The notes under the pieces: model-generated | Seen by the model: the letters and a program-made list of their open reading frames with translations, nothing else | Told to the model about the DNA's origin: nothing | Database searches by the model: none | Position numbers and translations under genes: made by a program | In this document: in pieces, positions 43,164 through 51,766 of the stretch | How the letters are laid out: every line of letters begins with the position of its first letter | How positions within the stretch are numbered: position 1 is the stretch's first letter | Assembly (NCBI GenBank): GCA_965223775.1 | Contig: OZ245021.1 | Location: 5,952,001 to 6,016,000 of the forward strand | DNA length: 64,000 nt | Reading direction: 5' to 3' | From: JAJDXW01 sp965223775 | GTDB taxonomy: Bacteria; Pseudomonadota; Gammaproteobacteria; HK1

Positions 43164-43790
43164 ATGTATCGCTATCTGTTGATGTTCCGTTTCGCGCTGC
43201 TCAACGCGGCCTGCCTCGGCATCCTCGGGGCGGCGTGGCTGCAGGGCTGGCTGGACGCCATGCTGAAGAGCAGCGCGTGGCTCATGTGTCTCGGGATCTT
43301 CGCGCTCTTCCTCGTCGGGCTCGTCATCTGCGCGCTCAAGATCCTGCGCACCAGCCTCGAGCTCAACCAGGTGCGCGACGGCCACCCCGCCCCCGACTCG
43401 CGGGCGGCCGGCTATCTCGACCGCTTCCCCGGCGCGAACGGGGGCGACCCCAGGATTGCGGCCGACCTCCTTCGCTTCCGCATGGCGAGCTACATCTCGG
43501 TCGTCGGCCACATCGCGAACACCCTGGTGTTTCTCGGCCTCATCGGCACGGTCATCGGATTCATCGTGGCGCTCTCCAGCATCGACCCCGACGTGACCGG
43601 GAACGTGCACCAGATCGCGCCCATGGTGTCGAGCCTCGTCGAGGGGATGGGGATCGCGCTCTACACCACCCTGGTCGGAGCAGTGCTCCATGTCTGGCTG
43701 ATCGTCAACCATCGGATGCTCGCGACCGGCACCCTCCATCTCTACAACGCGATCATCGAGCTCGGGGAGCGGCGTGCAGTCGCCCTTTGA
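43164..43790 (+). CDS. MotA/TolQ/ExbB proton channel family protein
   Basis: A 208-residue membrane protein, ATG at 43164 after GGGGGAAGG. Helices at about 5-30 and 37-62, then a soluble loop, then two helices containing YISVVGHIANTLVFLGLIGT and VEGMGIALYTTLVGAVLHVW, which is the conserved proton-path part of MotA/TolQ/ExbB proteins. The partner is probably the next gene, which overlaps it by 17 bases. Related systems couple proton flow to mechanical work across the envelope. Confidence 0.8.
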   Translation: MYRYLLMFRFALLNAACLGILGAAWLQGWLDAMLKSSAWLMCLGIFALFLVGLVICALKILRTSLELNQVRDGHPAPDSRAAGYLDRFPGANGGDPRIAADLLRFRMASYISVVGHIANTLVFLGLIGTVIGFIVALSSIDPDVTGNVHQIAPMVSSLVEGMGIALYTTLVGAVLHVWLIVNHRMLATGTLHLYNAIIELGERRAVAL

Positions 43791-44376
43791 AGGCTTCACG
43801 GAGGACAGCACCGGGACGGTCTTTCGCGACGTCATCATGCTCGCCCTCATCGGCTTCGTGGCGATGGTCATCATGCTGCTGCCGCACGTTCGAAAGGCCG
43901 AGGAGGAGACCCAGGACCACCGCGCGCCCGGCAACGTCATCGTGGAAATCCACTGGCCGGAGAACCTGCCCTACGATGTCGACCTGTGGGTCCGGGCGCC
44001 CGAGGACGTGCCCGTCGGCTTCTACAACCAGGGGAGCGAGTACTTCAACCTCCTGCGCGACGATCTCGGAGACGAGGCCGACGCGACCGGCCTCAACTAC
44101 GAGATCACCTACAGCCGCGGGATCCCGGCCGGCGAGTACGTCGTGAACGTGCACATGTACGGGATTCTGCCGGCCGGCCTCCAGATTCCGGTGAAGGTGG
44201 TGGTGAGCGTCCGCAAGCAGTTCGACGTCGCCCGCCAGATCCTCCAGACCACCGTGAACCTCGTGCGCCGCAACCAGGAGGAGACCGCGTTCCGGTTTCG
44301 CCTGGACGGGGAGGGGGAGCTCGTGGAGGAAAGCGTGACCACCATTCGCCGGCGCCTGGTGACGGTGGCGCATTGA
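43774..44376 (+). CDS. single-pass membrane protein with periplasmic domain, partner of the channel protein
   Basis: A 200-residue protein starting at a GTG inside the previous gene. One helix near the N-terminus (VIMLALIGFVAMVIMLLPHV) is followed by a periplasmic domain: VIVEIHWPENLPYDVDLWVR, NYEITYSRGIPAGEYVVNVH, and a C-terminal region with many charged residues. The topology is like TolR/ExbD/MotB but there is no OmpA-like peptidoglycan domain and no clear catalytic Asp in the helix; the DVDLWV-type sequence is found in uncharacterised proteins beside MotA/ExbB genes. Function unknown. Confidence 0.7.
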   Translation: MQSPFEGFTEDSTGTVFRDVIMLALIGFVAMVIMLLPHVRKAEEETQDHRAPGNVIVEIHWPENLPYDVDLWVRAPEDVPVGFYNQGSEYFNLLRDDLGDEADATGLNYEITYSRGIPAGEYVVNVHMYGILPAGLQIPVKVVVSVRKQFDVARQILQTTVNLVRRNQEETAFRFRLDGEGELVEESVTTIRRRLVTVAH

Positions 44377-44449
44377 CCCGGGTGCGATGCCGGCACCCGC
44401 CGCCGGACAGGGCCGGCCGAACGAGCGCGCCAGCCGGGAGTAACCTGCC

Positions 44450-44968
44450 ATGAGCCTGCTCTTCTACTTTTACCTCGCAGCGGTGTTCGCCGCGGTGCTG
44501 CTCGCCACCGTCGCGATCTGGGCCCCTCGCCGCACGGTCCCGCGGGCCGCGGCGGTCATCCTCGCGGTGACGCTGATCCCCGCGAGCTACGTCGCCCTCA
44601 CCGAAATCCTGGGCCGGCCCAAGCCGGTGGCCCACGAGTGGTGGAGCGACCACGTGTGCGACGCGGTCCTCCTCGGGACCAGCGTCGACGAGGGGCGGGC
44701 GATCTATCTCTGGGTCCAGCTCGACGGCGAGACGCGGCCCCGCTACTACACGCTCCCGTGGCGGCGGACGGTGGCGGAGAGGATCCAGGAGGTGACCGAC
44801 GAGGCGATCCGGACCCGGGGGCGGATCGAGATCAAGGACCTCTTCTCGAGCCGGGCCTGGGAAAACCTCGGCGTCGTCAACATCGACATCATTCCCCCGA
44901 GTGCGCCCCCCCTCAAGCTTCCCCCGCCGCCCGCCCGGATCTTCAACCCGCGCGGGGACGCCATCTGA
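44450..44968 (+). CDS. uncharacterised two-helix membrane protein
   Basis: A 172-residue protein with helices at about 5-27 (LFYFYLAAVFAAVLLATVAI) and 32-52, then a soluble part containing HEWWSDHVCDAVLLGTSVDE, AIYLWVQLDGETRPRYYTLP and a proline-rich C-terminus (PPSAPPLKLPPPP). It follows the channel pair on the same strand and is probably the third component of the same envelope complex. I do not recognise a named family. Confidence 0.7.
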   Translation: MSLLFYFYLAAVFAAVLLATVAIWAPRRTVPRAAAVILAVTLIPASYVALTEILGRPKPVAHEWWSDHVCDAVLLGTSVDEGRAIYLWVQLDGETRPRYYTLPWRRTVAERIQEVTDEAIRTRGRIEIKDLFSSRAWENLGVVNIDIIPPSAPPLKLPPPPARIFNPRGDAI

Positions 44969-45234
44969 CGCCGCCGGACGCCGCCGCTTGACGCCGCCGC
45001 TCCCCGTGGCCGGAGCCTCGACCGTGGCGGTGACCGCGGCCGATCCCGCGCACGGGTCCGAACCGGGGTCCGGAGCCAAGACCTCTCCGACTCCTCGTTG
45101 CCCGGACGCGGCGAACGCCGCGAGCGCGAAGCAGCCTGGTTGCAAGACGACGGTTCCGCCCCCGTGCCGGGTGGCGGGCGAGGCTTGCGGCGTATACTCA
45201 CGTCGAGCCGAAGAGGCCAAGGTGGGAGAACACG

Positions 45235-46080
45235 ATGAAGACCATCCTGGTTCCGTTCCGCGACGACGCGACGGCGCTCGCCGCCCTCGATCTCGCCTGC
45301 CGGGCGTCCACCGACAGGGGCGCCTGCGTCGAGGGACTGTTCATCCAGACTGCCCCGCTCGTCTACGCGAGCGAGGGAATCGCCATCGGCGGGTACGTGA
45401 CCCAGCTTGCCGACGAGGAGCTCCGGCGCGGCGACGAGGCGCGCGCGCGCTTCGTCGAGCGGGTGCGCGCCAACGGGATCGACTTCCTCGAGGACGGGGA
45501 GGAATCGGCGGAGGGCGCGCGCGCCGTCTGGCGACAGATCGACGGCCTCGGCGAGCAGATCGTGGGCGAGTACGGACGCGTCTTCGATCTCATCGCCATC
45601 GGCCGCGAGACCGAGGAATCCTCCCCCGACTGGAACGTCCTCTGCGAAGCGGCCCTGTTCGAGAGCGGCCGCCTGCTGCTCCTCGCCCCGCCGTCCCTTC
45701 CGCCGACCTTCGGCGCGCGCATCGCGGTCCTGTGGAACGGCAGCACCGAAACGGCGCGCACGCTCGGGGTGGCGATGCCCCTGCTGCAAGCGGCCCGCGA
45801 AGTGCTGGTCTGCGCGGTCGAGGGGGTTCACGTGCCCGGACCGGACGTGGACCAGGTCGCGCGGTGCCTCACTGCCAACCGCATCAACGCCAGCACCCAC
45901 GTGACCGCGCTCGACGGCCGCGCCCCGGGACCCGCGGTGCTCGACGACGCGATGGAGACCGGCCCCGACCTGCTGCTCAAGGGCGCCTACGCGCATAGCC
46001 GCCTGCGGCAGATGATCTTCGGAGGCCCGACGCGGCACATCCTGAAGTACGCGGAACTGCCGGTGATCATGGGCCACTGA
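45235..46080 (+). CDS. universal stress protein (two UspA domains)
   Basis: A 281-residue tandem UspA protein. It begins KTILVPFRDDATALAALDLA; the first domain ends FDLIAIGRETEESSPDWNVL and CEAALFESGRLLLLAPP, the second starts RIAVLWNGSTETARTLGVAM and ends LLLKGAYAHSRLRQMIFGGP with TRHIL and LPVIMGH, the UspA nucleotide-binding end (GxxGHSRL, here GAYAHSRL). The ATG at 45235 has a GGAGAA site. Probably a stress-induced adenine-nucleotide-binding protein. Confidence 0.9.
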   Translation: MKTILVPFRDDATALAALDLACRASTDRGACVEGLFIQTAPLVYASEGIAIGGYVTQLADEELRRGDEARARFVERVRANGIDFLEDGEESAEGARAVWRQIDGLGEQIVGEYGRVFDLIAIGRETEESSPDWNVLCEAALFESGRLLLLAPPSLPPTFGARIAVLWNGSTETARTLGVAMPLLQAAREVLVCAVEGVHVPGPDVDQVARCLTANRINASTHVTALDGRAPGPAVLDDAMETGPDLLLKGAYAHSRLRQMIFGGPTRHILKYAELPVIMGH

Positions 46081-46165
46081 GCGTCCGGCGGACCTCCCGC
46101 CCGCGGAACGCAGCCGGGTGAGGAAGACCGAACGTCCCGAGTCAAGGACCAGGAGCAGAATCAGC

Positions 46166-46816
46166 ATGTGGTTCACGAACAGGAAGACCGAGATACCGTC
46201 CTCGGAAACCGCCCTGCCGGGTCGAAGCCGGGGGATGCCGGTGCCCGATGCGCATTTCGTCAACGGCAACCGGCTCGAGCCTCCGTTCCCGGACGGGCTC
46301 GAGCTCGCGATGTTCGGCATGGGCTGCTTCTGGGGGGCGGAACGCCGCTTCTGGGAGCTGAAGGGCGTCTGGTCCACCTCCGTCGGCTACGCCGGCGGCC
46401 ATACCCCCAACGCCACCTACGAAGAAGTGTGCTCCGGCCGCACCGGCCACAACGAGGTGGTGCGGGTCGTCTTCGATCCGGAGATCGTTGACTACGACGA
46501 CGTGCTCCGATGCTTCTGGGAGAGCCACGACCCGACCCAGGGCATGCGCCAGGGCAACGACGTCGGCACCCAGTACCGTTCGGGGATCTACGTCACTTCC
46601 GGCGAGCAGCAGGTCGCCGCGGCCGCGTCGTGCGACGCATACCAGGCAGCGCTCTCCGCAGCCGGATACGGACGCATCACGACCGAGATCCGGGAGGCGC
46701 CGGAGTTCTACTACGCGGAGGACTACCACCAGCAGTATCTCGCGAAGAATCCGTGGGGGTACTGCGGGATTGGCGGGTGCGGGGTCGCGTTCCCGTCCGC
46801 CCTCGAACGCGCCTGA
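46166..46816 (+). CDS. msrA: peptide-methionine (S)-S-oxide reductase
   Basis: A 216-residue MsrA, which repairs oxidised methionine. Active site FGMGCFWGAERRFWEL (Cys, not Sec), then TSVGYAGGHTPNATYEEVCS, GHNEVVRVVFDP, HDPTQGMRQGNDVGTQYRSG and AEDYHQQYLAKNPWGYCGIG with resolving cysteines near the end. The ATG at 46166 with AGGAG upstream was chosen; a GTG at 46118 is also open. It is followed after 100 bases of GGAACC-type short repeats by selA. Confidence 0.93.
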   Translation: MWFTNRKTEIPSSETALPGRSRGMPVPDAHFVNGNRLEPPFPDGLELAMFGMGCFWGAERRFWELKGVWSTSVGYAGGHTPNATYEEVCSGRTGHNEVVRVVFDPEIVDYDDVLRCFWESHDPTQGMRQGNDVGTQYRSGIYVTSGEQQVAAAASCDAYQAALSAAGYGRITTEIREAPEFYYAEDYHQQYLAKNPWGYCGIGGCGVAFPSALERA

Positions 46817-46919
46817 CGGAACCGGGCGGAACCGGGCGGAACGGAACGGAACGGGACGGGGCGGAGCGGAGCAGGCCACCGCCGCGGCGCCGAACGCCGC
46901 GCAGAGGAGCGGAGGAGCC

Positions 46920-48524
46920 ATGCCGCGAGGAGACGGAGGCGGGGCGCTGGCGCGTCTTCCCGGTGTCGATCGGATACTCAGGCGGCCCGACATCGAGGCC
47001 TTCGCGCGCGAGCACGGGCGCGAGCTCGTGGTGGAAGCGGTGCGCGGAGCGATCGAGGATCTCCGCGGCGCAATGCGGCGCGGAGACCGCGAGACGCCCC
47101 CCGAGGACTCCGAACGACAGGTGGCGGAAGCGGCGCTCGACCGCGCACGCGCCGCCGCCCGGCCGTCCCTGCGACCTGTCCTGAACCTGACCGGCACCGT
47201 CCTCCACACGAACCTCGGGCGGGCCGAACTCCCGGAGGCCGCCGTCGAGGCGATGGCGGAGGCGGCCCGCTCCGCGATGAACCTCGAGCTCGACCTCGCC
47301 ACCGGCAAGAGAAGGGAGCGCGACGCCCACGTCGAGGAGTGGCTCGCCCGGCTGACCGGGGCCGAGGCGGCGACGGTGGTGAACAACAACGCGGCCGCGG
47401 TCCTGCTGGTTCTCAACACCCTCGCGCTCGGCCGCGAGGTTCCGGTGTCGCGCGGAGAGCTCATCGAGATCGGCGGCTCCTTCCGGCTTCCCGAGATCAT
47501 GAGCCGGGCCGGCTGCCGACTGGTCGAGGTCGGCACCACCAACCGGACCCACCTCGAGGACTTCGCACGCGCCATCGGCGAACGGACCGGGGCGGTGATG
47601 ACCGTGCACACGAGCAACTACGTGGTGGAGGGGTTCACCGCCGCGCCGGAGCCGGCGAGGCTCGCGGCCCTCGCCCGAGAGCGCGGCGTGCCGTGGGTCC
47701 ACGATCTCGGGAGCGGGACCCTGATCGCGCTCGAACGGTTCGGACTTCCCCACGAACCGACCCCCCGGGAAACGCTCGCGAACGGAGCGGACCTCGTTAC
47801 CTTCAGCGGGGACAAGCTGCTCGGCGGCCCCCAGTCCGGAATCATCGCGGGACGCGCAGACCTCGTCTCCGACGTCCGGCGCAATCCGATGAAACGGGCC
47901 TTGCGGGTCGACAAGATCACCCTCGCCGCGCTCGGCGCCCTGCTTCCCCTGTACGCAAACCCGGAGCGGCTGGTCCGTGAGCTGCCCGCCCTGCGGCGGC
48001 TGGTGCGGCCGGCGTCCGAGATCCGGGCGAGCGCCGAGCGCGTCGCGGCGAAGCTCCGGGGCCGGCTCACGGGAGCGGGGAGCGTCGAGGCGGTCGAGTG
48101 CGCGAGCCGCATCGGGAGCGGAGCGCTTCCGGTCGATACCCGGCCGAGCGCGGGTATCTCCCTCCGCCCGCCGTCCGGAGGCGGCCGCTCGTCCGGACGC
48201 CGGGTCGAAGAGCTGGCGGCCGCCCTCCGCGCCCTCCCGCTCCCGGTCATCGGCCGGATCCGGGAGGGAGCGCTCGTCCTCGACCTGCGGTGCCTCGAAC
48301 GCGAGTCCGACCTGCTGGACGCTCTGGCGCCGCTCCTCGGCGAAGAGACGGGAAGCGGGGACCGCGGGGCGCCCGGCGGCGCGGGCGACCGGAGCGCAGG
48401 CGACCAGAGCGCAGGCGACCGGAGCGCGGGCGGACGACACGCGAGGGACGCGCCTCGTGCGCCCGGCGCAAGCGATTCCAACCGTCGGATCGAAGAGACC
48501 GCCGCGCCGCCCCGGCACCGCTGA
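46920..48524 (+). CDS. selA: L-seryl-tRNA(Sec) selenium transferase
   Basis: SelA converts seryl-tRNA(Sec) to selenocysteyl-tRNA(Sec) with selenophosphate. The 534-residue protein has the PLP-binding lysine in VTFSGDKLLGGPQSGII, NLTGTVLHTNLGRAELPE, VNNNAAAVLLVLNTLALGRE and RALRVDKITLAALGALL, all hallmark segments. The ATG at 46920 has a GGAGGAG site. The C-terminus is extended by about 50 residues of low-complexity sequence (GDRSAGDQSAGDRSAGG) coming from a 15-bp tandem repeat, beyond the usual end. selB starts one base after its stop codon. Confidence 0.95.
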   Translation: MPRGDGGGALARLPGVDRILRRPDIEAFAREHGRELVVEAVRGAIEDLRGAMRRGDRETPPEDSERQVAEAALDRARAAARPSLRPVLNLTGTVLHTNLGRAELPEAAVEAMAEAARSAMNLELDLATGKRRERDAHVEEWLARLTGAEAATVVNNNAAAVLLVLNTLALGREVPVSRGELIEIGGSFRLPEIMSRAGCRLVEVGTTNRTHLEDFARAIGERTGAVMTVHTSNYVVEGFTAAPEPARLAALARERGVPWVHDLGSGTLIALERFGLPHEPTPRETLANGADLVTFSGDKLLGGPQSGIIAGRADLVSDVRRNPMKRALRVDKITLAALGALLPLYANPERLVRELPALRRLVRPASEIRASAERVAAKLRGRLTGAGSVEAVECASRIGSGALPVDTRPSAGISLRPPSGGGRSSGRRVEELAAALRALPLPVIGRIREGALVLDLRCLERESDLLDALAPLLGEETGSGDRGAPGGAGDRSAGDQSAGDRSAGGRHARDAPRAPGASDSNRRIEETAAPPRHR

Positions 48525-48525
48525 A

Positions 48526-50448
48526 ATGCTGATTGCGACGGCCGGGCACGTCGATCACGGCAAGACCGTCCTGGTCAAGGCCCTGACCGGGGTCGACACC
48601 GACCGGCTTCCCGAGGAGAAGGCGCGCGGCCTCAGCATCGACCTCGGCTTCGCGTACCACACCCGGCCCGACGGAGCGGTGCTCGGATTCGTGGACGTCC
48701 CCGGGCACGAGCGCTTCATCCGGAACATGCTGGCCGGGGTGGCCGCAATCGACTATGCCCTGCTCATCGTCGCGGCCGACGACGGCCCCATGCCGCAGAC
48801 CCGCGAGCACCTCGCGGTCCTCGATCTGCTCGGCGTCGAAGCCGGTGCGGTGGTGGTGACCAAGACCGACCTCGTGGATGATTCGCGGACTGCGGCAGTG
48901 GTGAGCCAGACCCGGGCACTGGTCGAAGGCACCGGCCTCGCGGAAGCACCGGTGTTCCCGGTCTCAGGGGTAACCGGGGCAGGCATGACCGTGCTCCACG
49001 ATCACCTCGGCGGTCTCGCCGCGGAGCGCCGGACCGCGGGGGTCGAGACGGGCGCCCGCTTCCGGCTCGCGGTCGACCGCTCCTTCTCCGTCCGGGGGGC
49101 GGGCCTGGTGGTGACCGGGGCGGTATTCGCGGGCGAGGTCGCGGTCGGAGACCGCCTCGTCCTCGCCCCGGCCGGGGCCGGGCTCCGGGTGCGCAGCATC
49201 CACGCCCAGAACCGGCCGGCGGAGCGCGGAACCCGTGGCGAGCGGTGCGCGCTCAACCTCGCGGGGACCGAGCTCGGCCGCACGGACATCCGGCGCGGCG
49301 ACTGGCTGACCGGCGAGCCCGCCCCCGGGGTGTCGCACCGCTTCGACGCGGAGCTCCGGGTGCTCGCGAGCGAAGACCGCCCCCTCGCCCACTGGACCCC
49401 GGTGCACGTGCACGCGGGGGCGGCATCCTTCACCGGGCGGGTCGCGGTGCTGGTAGGACGGACCATCGCCCCGGGGTCGCAAGGGCTCGTCCAGGTCGTG
49501 GTCGATCAGCCCTTCGTCGGGGTGCGCGGGGACCGCTTCATCCTCCGCGACCAGTCGGCCCGGCGCACGGTCGCGGGCGGGGCGGTGCTCGACCCGGCCG
49601 GCGCGCTCCGGGGGCGGGCCCGGCCCGAGCGGATCGCGGCTCTGCGCGCCATGGCCGCGAGCGATCCGGGCACCGCCCTCACGGGCCTGCTCGCGACGAG
49701 CGCCAACGGGGTCGACCTCGACCAGTTCGCGGGCGCCTGGAACCTCCGGCCGGCGGAAGCGCAGGCGCTGTTCGAGCGCGCCGGGGTCGGGGCGGTCGCC
49801 CTCCCGCGCGGGCGGACGGCCGGATTCGCGGGCGCAGACTGGCACTCTCTCCAGGAAGGGCTGCTCGCCGCGGTCCGCCGGACGCATGAGGACTCTCCGG
49901 AGCGCGCCGGCGCGGAGTCGGCGGAGCTTGCGGGCGGGGCCGGGCGGTCGCGGGAGGTCGCCGCGGCGGCGATCGGAAGCCTGGTGCGGGACGGGCGTCT
50001 CGTGCGCGAAGGACGGTATCTGCGCACTCCCGAGCATGAACCGCGGCTGTCGTCCCGGGACGCGGCGCTGTGGAGCAAGGTCTCGCTCCATCTGGGGGAG
50101 GACGCGGTGAAGCCCCCCGTCCTCGCCGAGCTCGCCGGCACGCTGGGTGTGGACCGAAACCTCCTCGCCCTCTTCCTCGGCCGGACGGCAGGGCGCGGTC
50201 TGCTGGTCAAGGTGGCGCCGAACCGCTTCTTCCACCCGGGCGCGGTCCGGCGCCTCGCGGAGGTGGCGGAGCGGCTTGCCGCGGGGGCCGACGACGGCCG
50301 GTTCGACGCCAGGACGTTCCGCGACACTTCGGGCATCGGACGCAACCTCACCATCCAGGTCCTGGAGTACTTCGACGGTGCGGGGCTCACGCGCCGCATC
50401 GGCGACGCCCGCATCGTCGTCCGCCGGCCCGAGGATCTCTTCGGCTGA
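48526..50448 (+). CDS. selB: selenocysteine-specific elongation factor
   Basis: SelB delivers Sec-tRNA to ribosomes paused at UGA with a SECIS hairpin. The 640-residue protein has the GTPase motifs GHVDHGKT (G1), DVPGHERFIRNML (G3) and VVVTKTDLV (G4), then beta-barrel domains (VRGAGLVVTGAVFAGEV, RFILRDQSARRTVAGG), and C-terminal winged helices for SECIS binding ending FDARTFRDTSGIGRNLTI and VLEYFDGAGLTRRIGD. Operon with selA. No selC tRNA or selD is visible in the window. Its presence supports the Sec reading at 24907. Confidence 0.96.
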   Translation: MLIATAGHVDHGKTVLVKALTGVDTDRLPEEKARGLSIDLGFAYHTRPDGAVLGFVDVPGHERFIRNMLAGVAAIDYALLIVAADDGPMPQTREHLAVLDLLGVEAGAVVVTKTDLVDDSRTAAVVSQTRALVEGTGLAEAPVFPVSGVTGAGMTVLHDHLGGLAAERRTAGVETGARFRLAVDRSFSVRGAGLVVTGAVFAGEVAVGDRLVLAPAGAGLRVRSIHAQNRPAERGTRGERCALNLAGTELGRTDIRRGDWLTGEPAPGVSHRFDAELRVLASEDRPLAHWTPVHVHAGAASFTGRVAVLVGRTIAPGSQGLVQVVVDQPFVGVRGDRFILRDQSARRTVAGGAVLDPAGALRGRARPERIAALRAMAASDPGTALTGLLATSANGVDLDQFAGAWNLRPAEAQALFERAGVGAVALPRGRTAGFAGADWHSLQEGLLAAVRRTHEDSPERAGAESAELAGGAGRSREVAAAAIGSLVRDGRLVREGRYLRTPEHEPRLSSRDAALWSKVSLHLGEDAVKPPVLAELAGTLGVDRNLLALFLGRTAGRGLLVKVAPNRFFHPGAVRRLAEVAERLAAGADDGRFDARTFRDTSGIGRNLTIQVLEYFDGAGLTRRIGDARIVVRRPEDLFG

Positions 50449-50748
50449 GACGGTGCGCCGAGATCATCGGCGCTTGCGTGTGGCAGGTACGAACCTGCCG
50501 CCGCCATGTTCTCGAAGAACAATGGCTGCGCGGCGCCGGTCACGAAGGGTCCTGGTCGCTCTCGCGATCGACGCCGGCCAAAGCCGCGCCGTGAAAGGAC
50601 CCATCCAGATGATCGAAACCCCCGACGGATTGCGAACCGCTCTTCGACGAAGAGGTCGACGCCCGCCTGGAGAACGGGTGGTGTATGCTTTGGAGCGGAC
50701 GGTTTCGCGGCGGCCGTTCCACTGGTTCCTGCCGGAGGCAAATCCGCC
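50449..50748. other. intergenic, no gene seen
   Basis: Three hundred bases between selB and the Uma2-like gene. The palindrome GGCAGGTACGAACCTGCC at 50480-50497 (6- to 7-bp stem) could stop selAB transcription. I searched by eye for a tRNA(Sec) acceptor and TTCAAATCC-type arm and saw none. Confidence 0.4.
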
Positions 50749-51543
50749 GTGAGCGCCCCTGTCACCATGCATGTCGGGCCGCTCGGCTCGACCATTCACA
50801 TCCTTCGCGCCGACCCCGCCACCATCGCCGAGCTGGCTGCCGTGGACTGGAACCGGCACTTCCGGCGCGTCTGCCTGGATCCGGCGCGAGGGCTCGTCAC
50901 CTTGATGACGCCCTCTCACCTCCACGAAGACTTGGCCCGGATATTCGACGACATCGTGGAGGTCGTGGCTGACGGGCTTGGCAAGAAATCGAAGAGTCTT
51001 GGCTCCGTGCGGCTTCGGAGGCGTAGCGAGCCGCCCGGCACGGGGATGGAGGCCGATTGCACGTTCTATGTCGGCGAACGGGTCGAGAGATACCGGGCCG
51101 AGACCATGAAGGGAGAAGCGGCCGCAGAGGCATTCCTGCTCGATGTCGCGCCCGACCTGGTGGTCGAGGCCGAGATCACGAGCGCCGACGAGGGCAAGGG
51201 CGAGCGTTACGGGCAGATGGGGGTACGAGAGCTGTGGCGGCTGCACGGCCGCAAGGGATCGCGAGAGCTGCGGGCCGAATTCCTCTCCCTGCGGACGGAG
51301 GGACCACCGCGGCCACTCGCCGCCTCCGAGGTGCTGGAAGGCATTACCCCGGCCGAGGTGTGTGAAGCGGTGGAAGGGGTACGCCTCGGCTTTACCCGAG
51401 CGGAGCGAACCGAGGCGGTGGCCCGCATCGTCCGCCGACGTCGGCCCGACAGCTTGCGCTTGCGCGAGGAGGAGCCTCCACCGTACGCCGCGGACCCCGA
51501 AGCGCCGCCGGGCGCGGCACACAATGCACAGAAGAATCCCTGA
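50749..51543 (+). CDS. Uma2-like nuclease-fold protein
   Basis: A 264-residue protein with a PD-(D/E)XK-like core: MTPSHLHEDLARIFDDIVEV, GMEADCTFYVGERVERYR (acidic strand), APDLVVEAEITSADEGKGER and YGQMGVRELWRLHGRKGS. This arrangement matches Uma2 proteins, whose biological role is unresolved. The GTG at 50749 was chosen with a GGAGG site 12 bases upstream; the frame is open to 50506. It lies before two paralogous relatives. Confidence 0.7.
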   Translation: MSAPVTMHVGPLGSTIHILRADPATIAELAAVDWNRHFRRVCLDPARGLVTLMTPSHLHEDLARIFDDIVEVVADGLGKKSKSLGSVRLRRRSEPPGTGMEADCTFYVGERVERYRAETMKGEAAAEAFLLDVAPDLVVEAEITSADEGKGERYGQMGVRELWRLHGRKGSRELRAEFLSLRTEGPPRPLAASEVLEGITPAEVCEAVEGVRLGFTRAERTEAVARIVRRRRPDSLRLREEEPPPYAADPEAPPGAAHNAQKNP

Positions 51544-51683
51544 CACGACGCAATCGAGACCTGGAAAATCGCAATGGGCGGTGCGGGCGGCGATTCCAGC
51601 GGGATCCGACTGCCGCTTGACGAACGGCTGAAAGACGACCGACAGGCCGAGTCGGAGCGGCCCCGGAGCGGGCGGCGAGAGGG

Positions 51684-51712
51684 TTGACCGAACCACGAAC
51701 AAAAGTGAAGAT
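51684..51712 (+). promoter_or_regulatory. candidate promoter conserved in both paralogues
   Basis: TTGACC, a 17-base spacer and GAAGAT. The same boxes with the same spacing occur at 58251-58279 before the paralogue, although the spacer sequence differs. The start codon lies 55 bases downstream. Confidence 0.45.
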
Positions 51713-51766
51713 TCGGGAGCTTTGAATTCGAGACCATGGATCAGGTCCATGGCATGGAGGCGCGAG

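Noticed and set aside
46317..46335. Selenocysteine form of MsrA next to selA
   Set aside because: The active-site codon is TGC; it is a Cys enzyme.
50449..50760. tRNA(Sec) gene downstream of selB
   Set aside because: No acceptor stem or long variable arm could be folded by eye; the palindrome at 50480 is too small.
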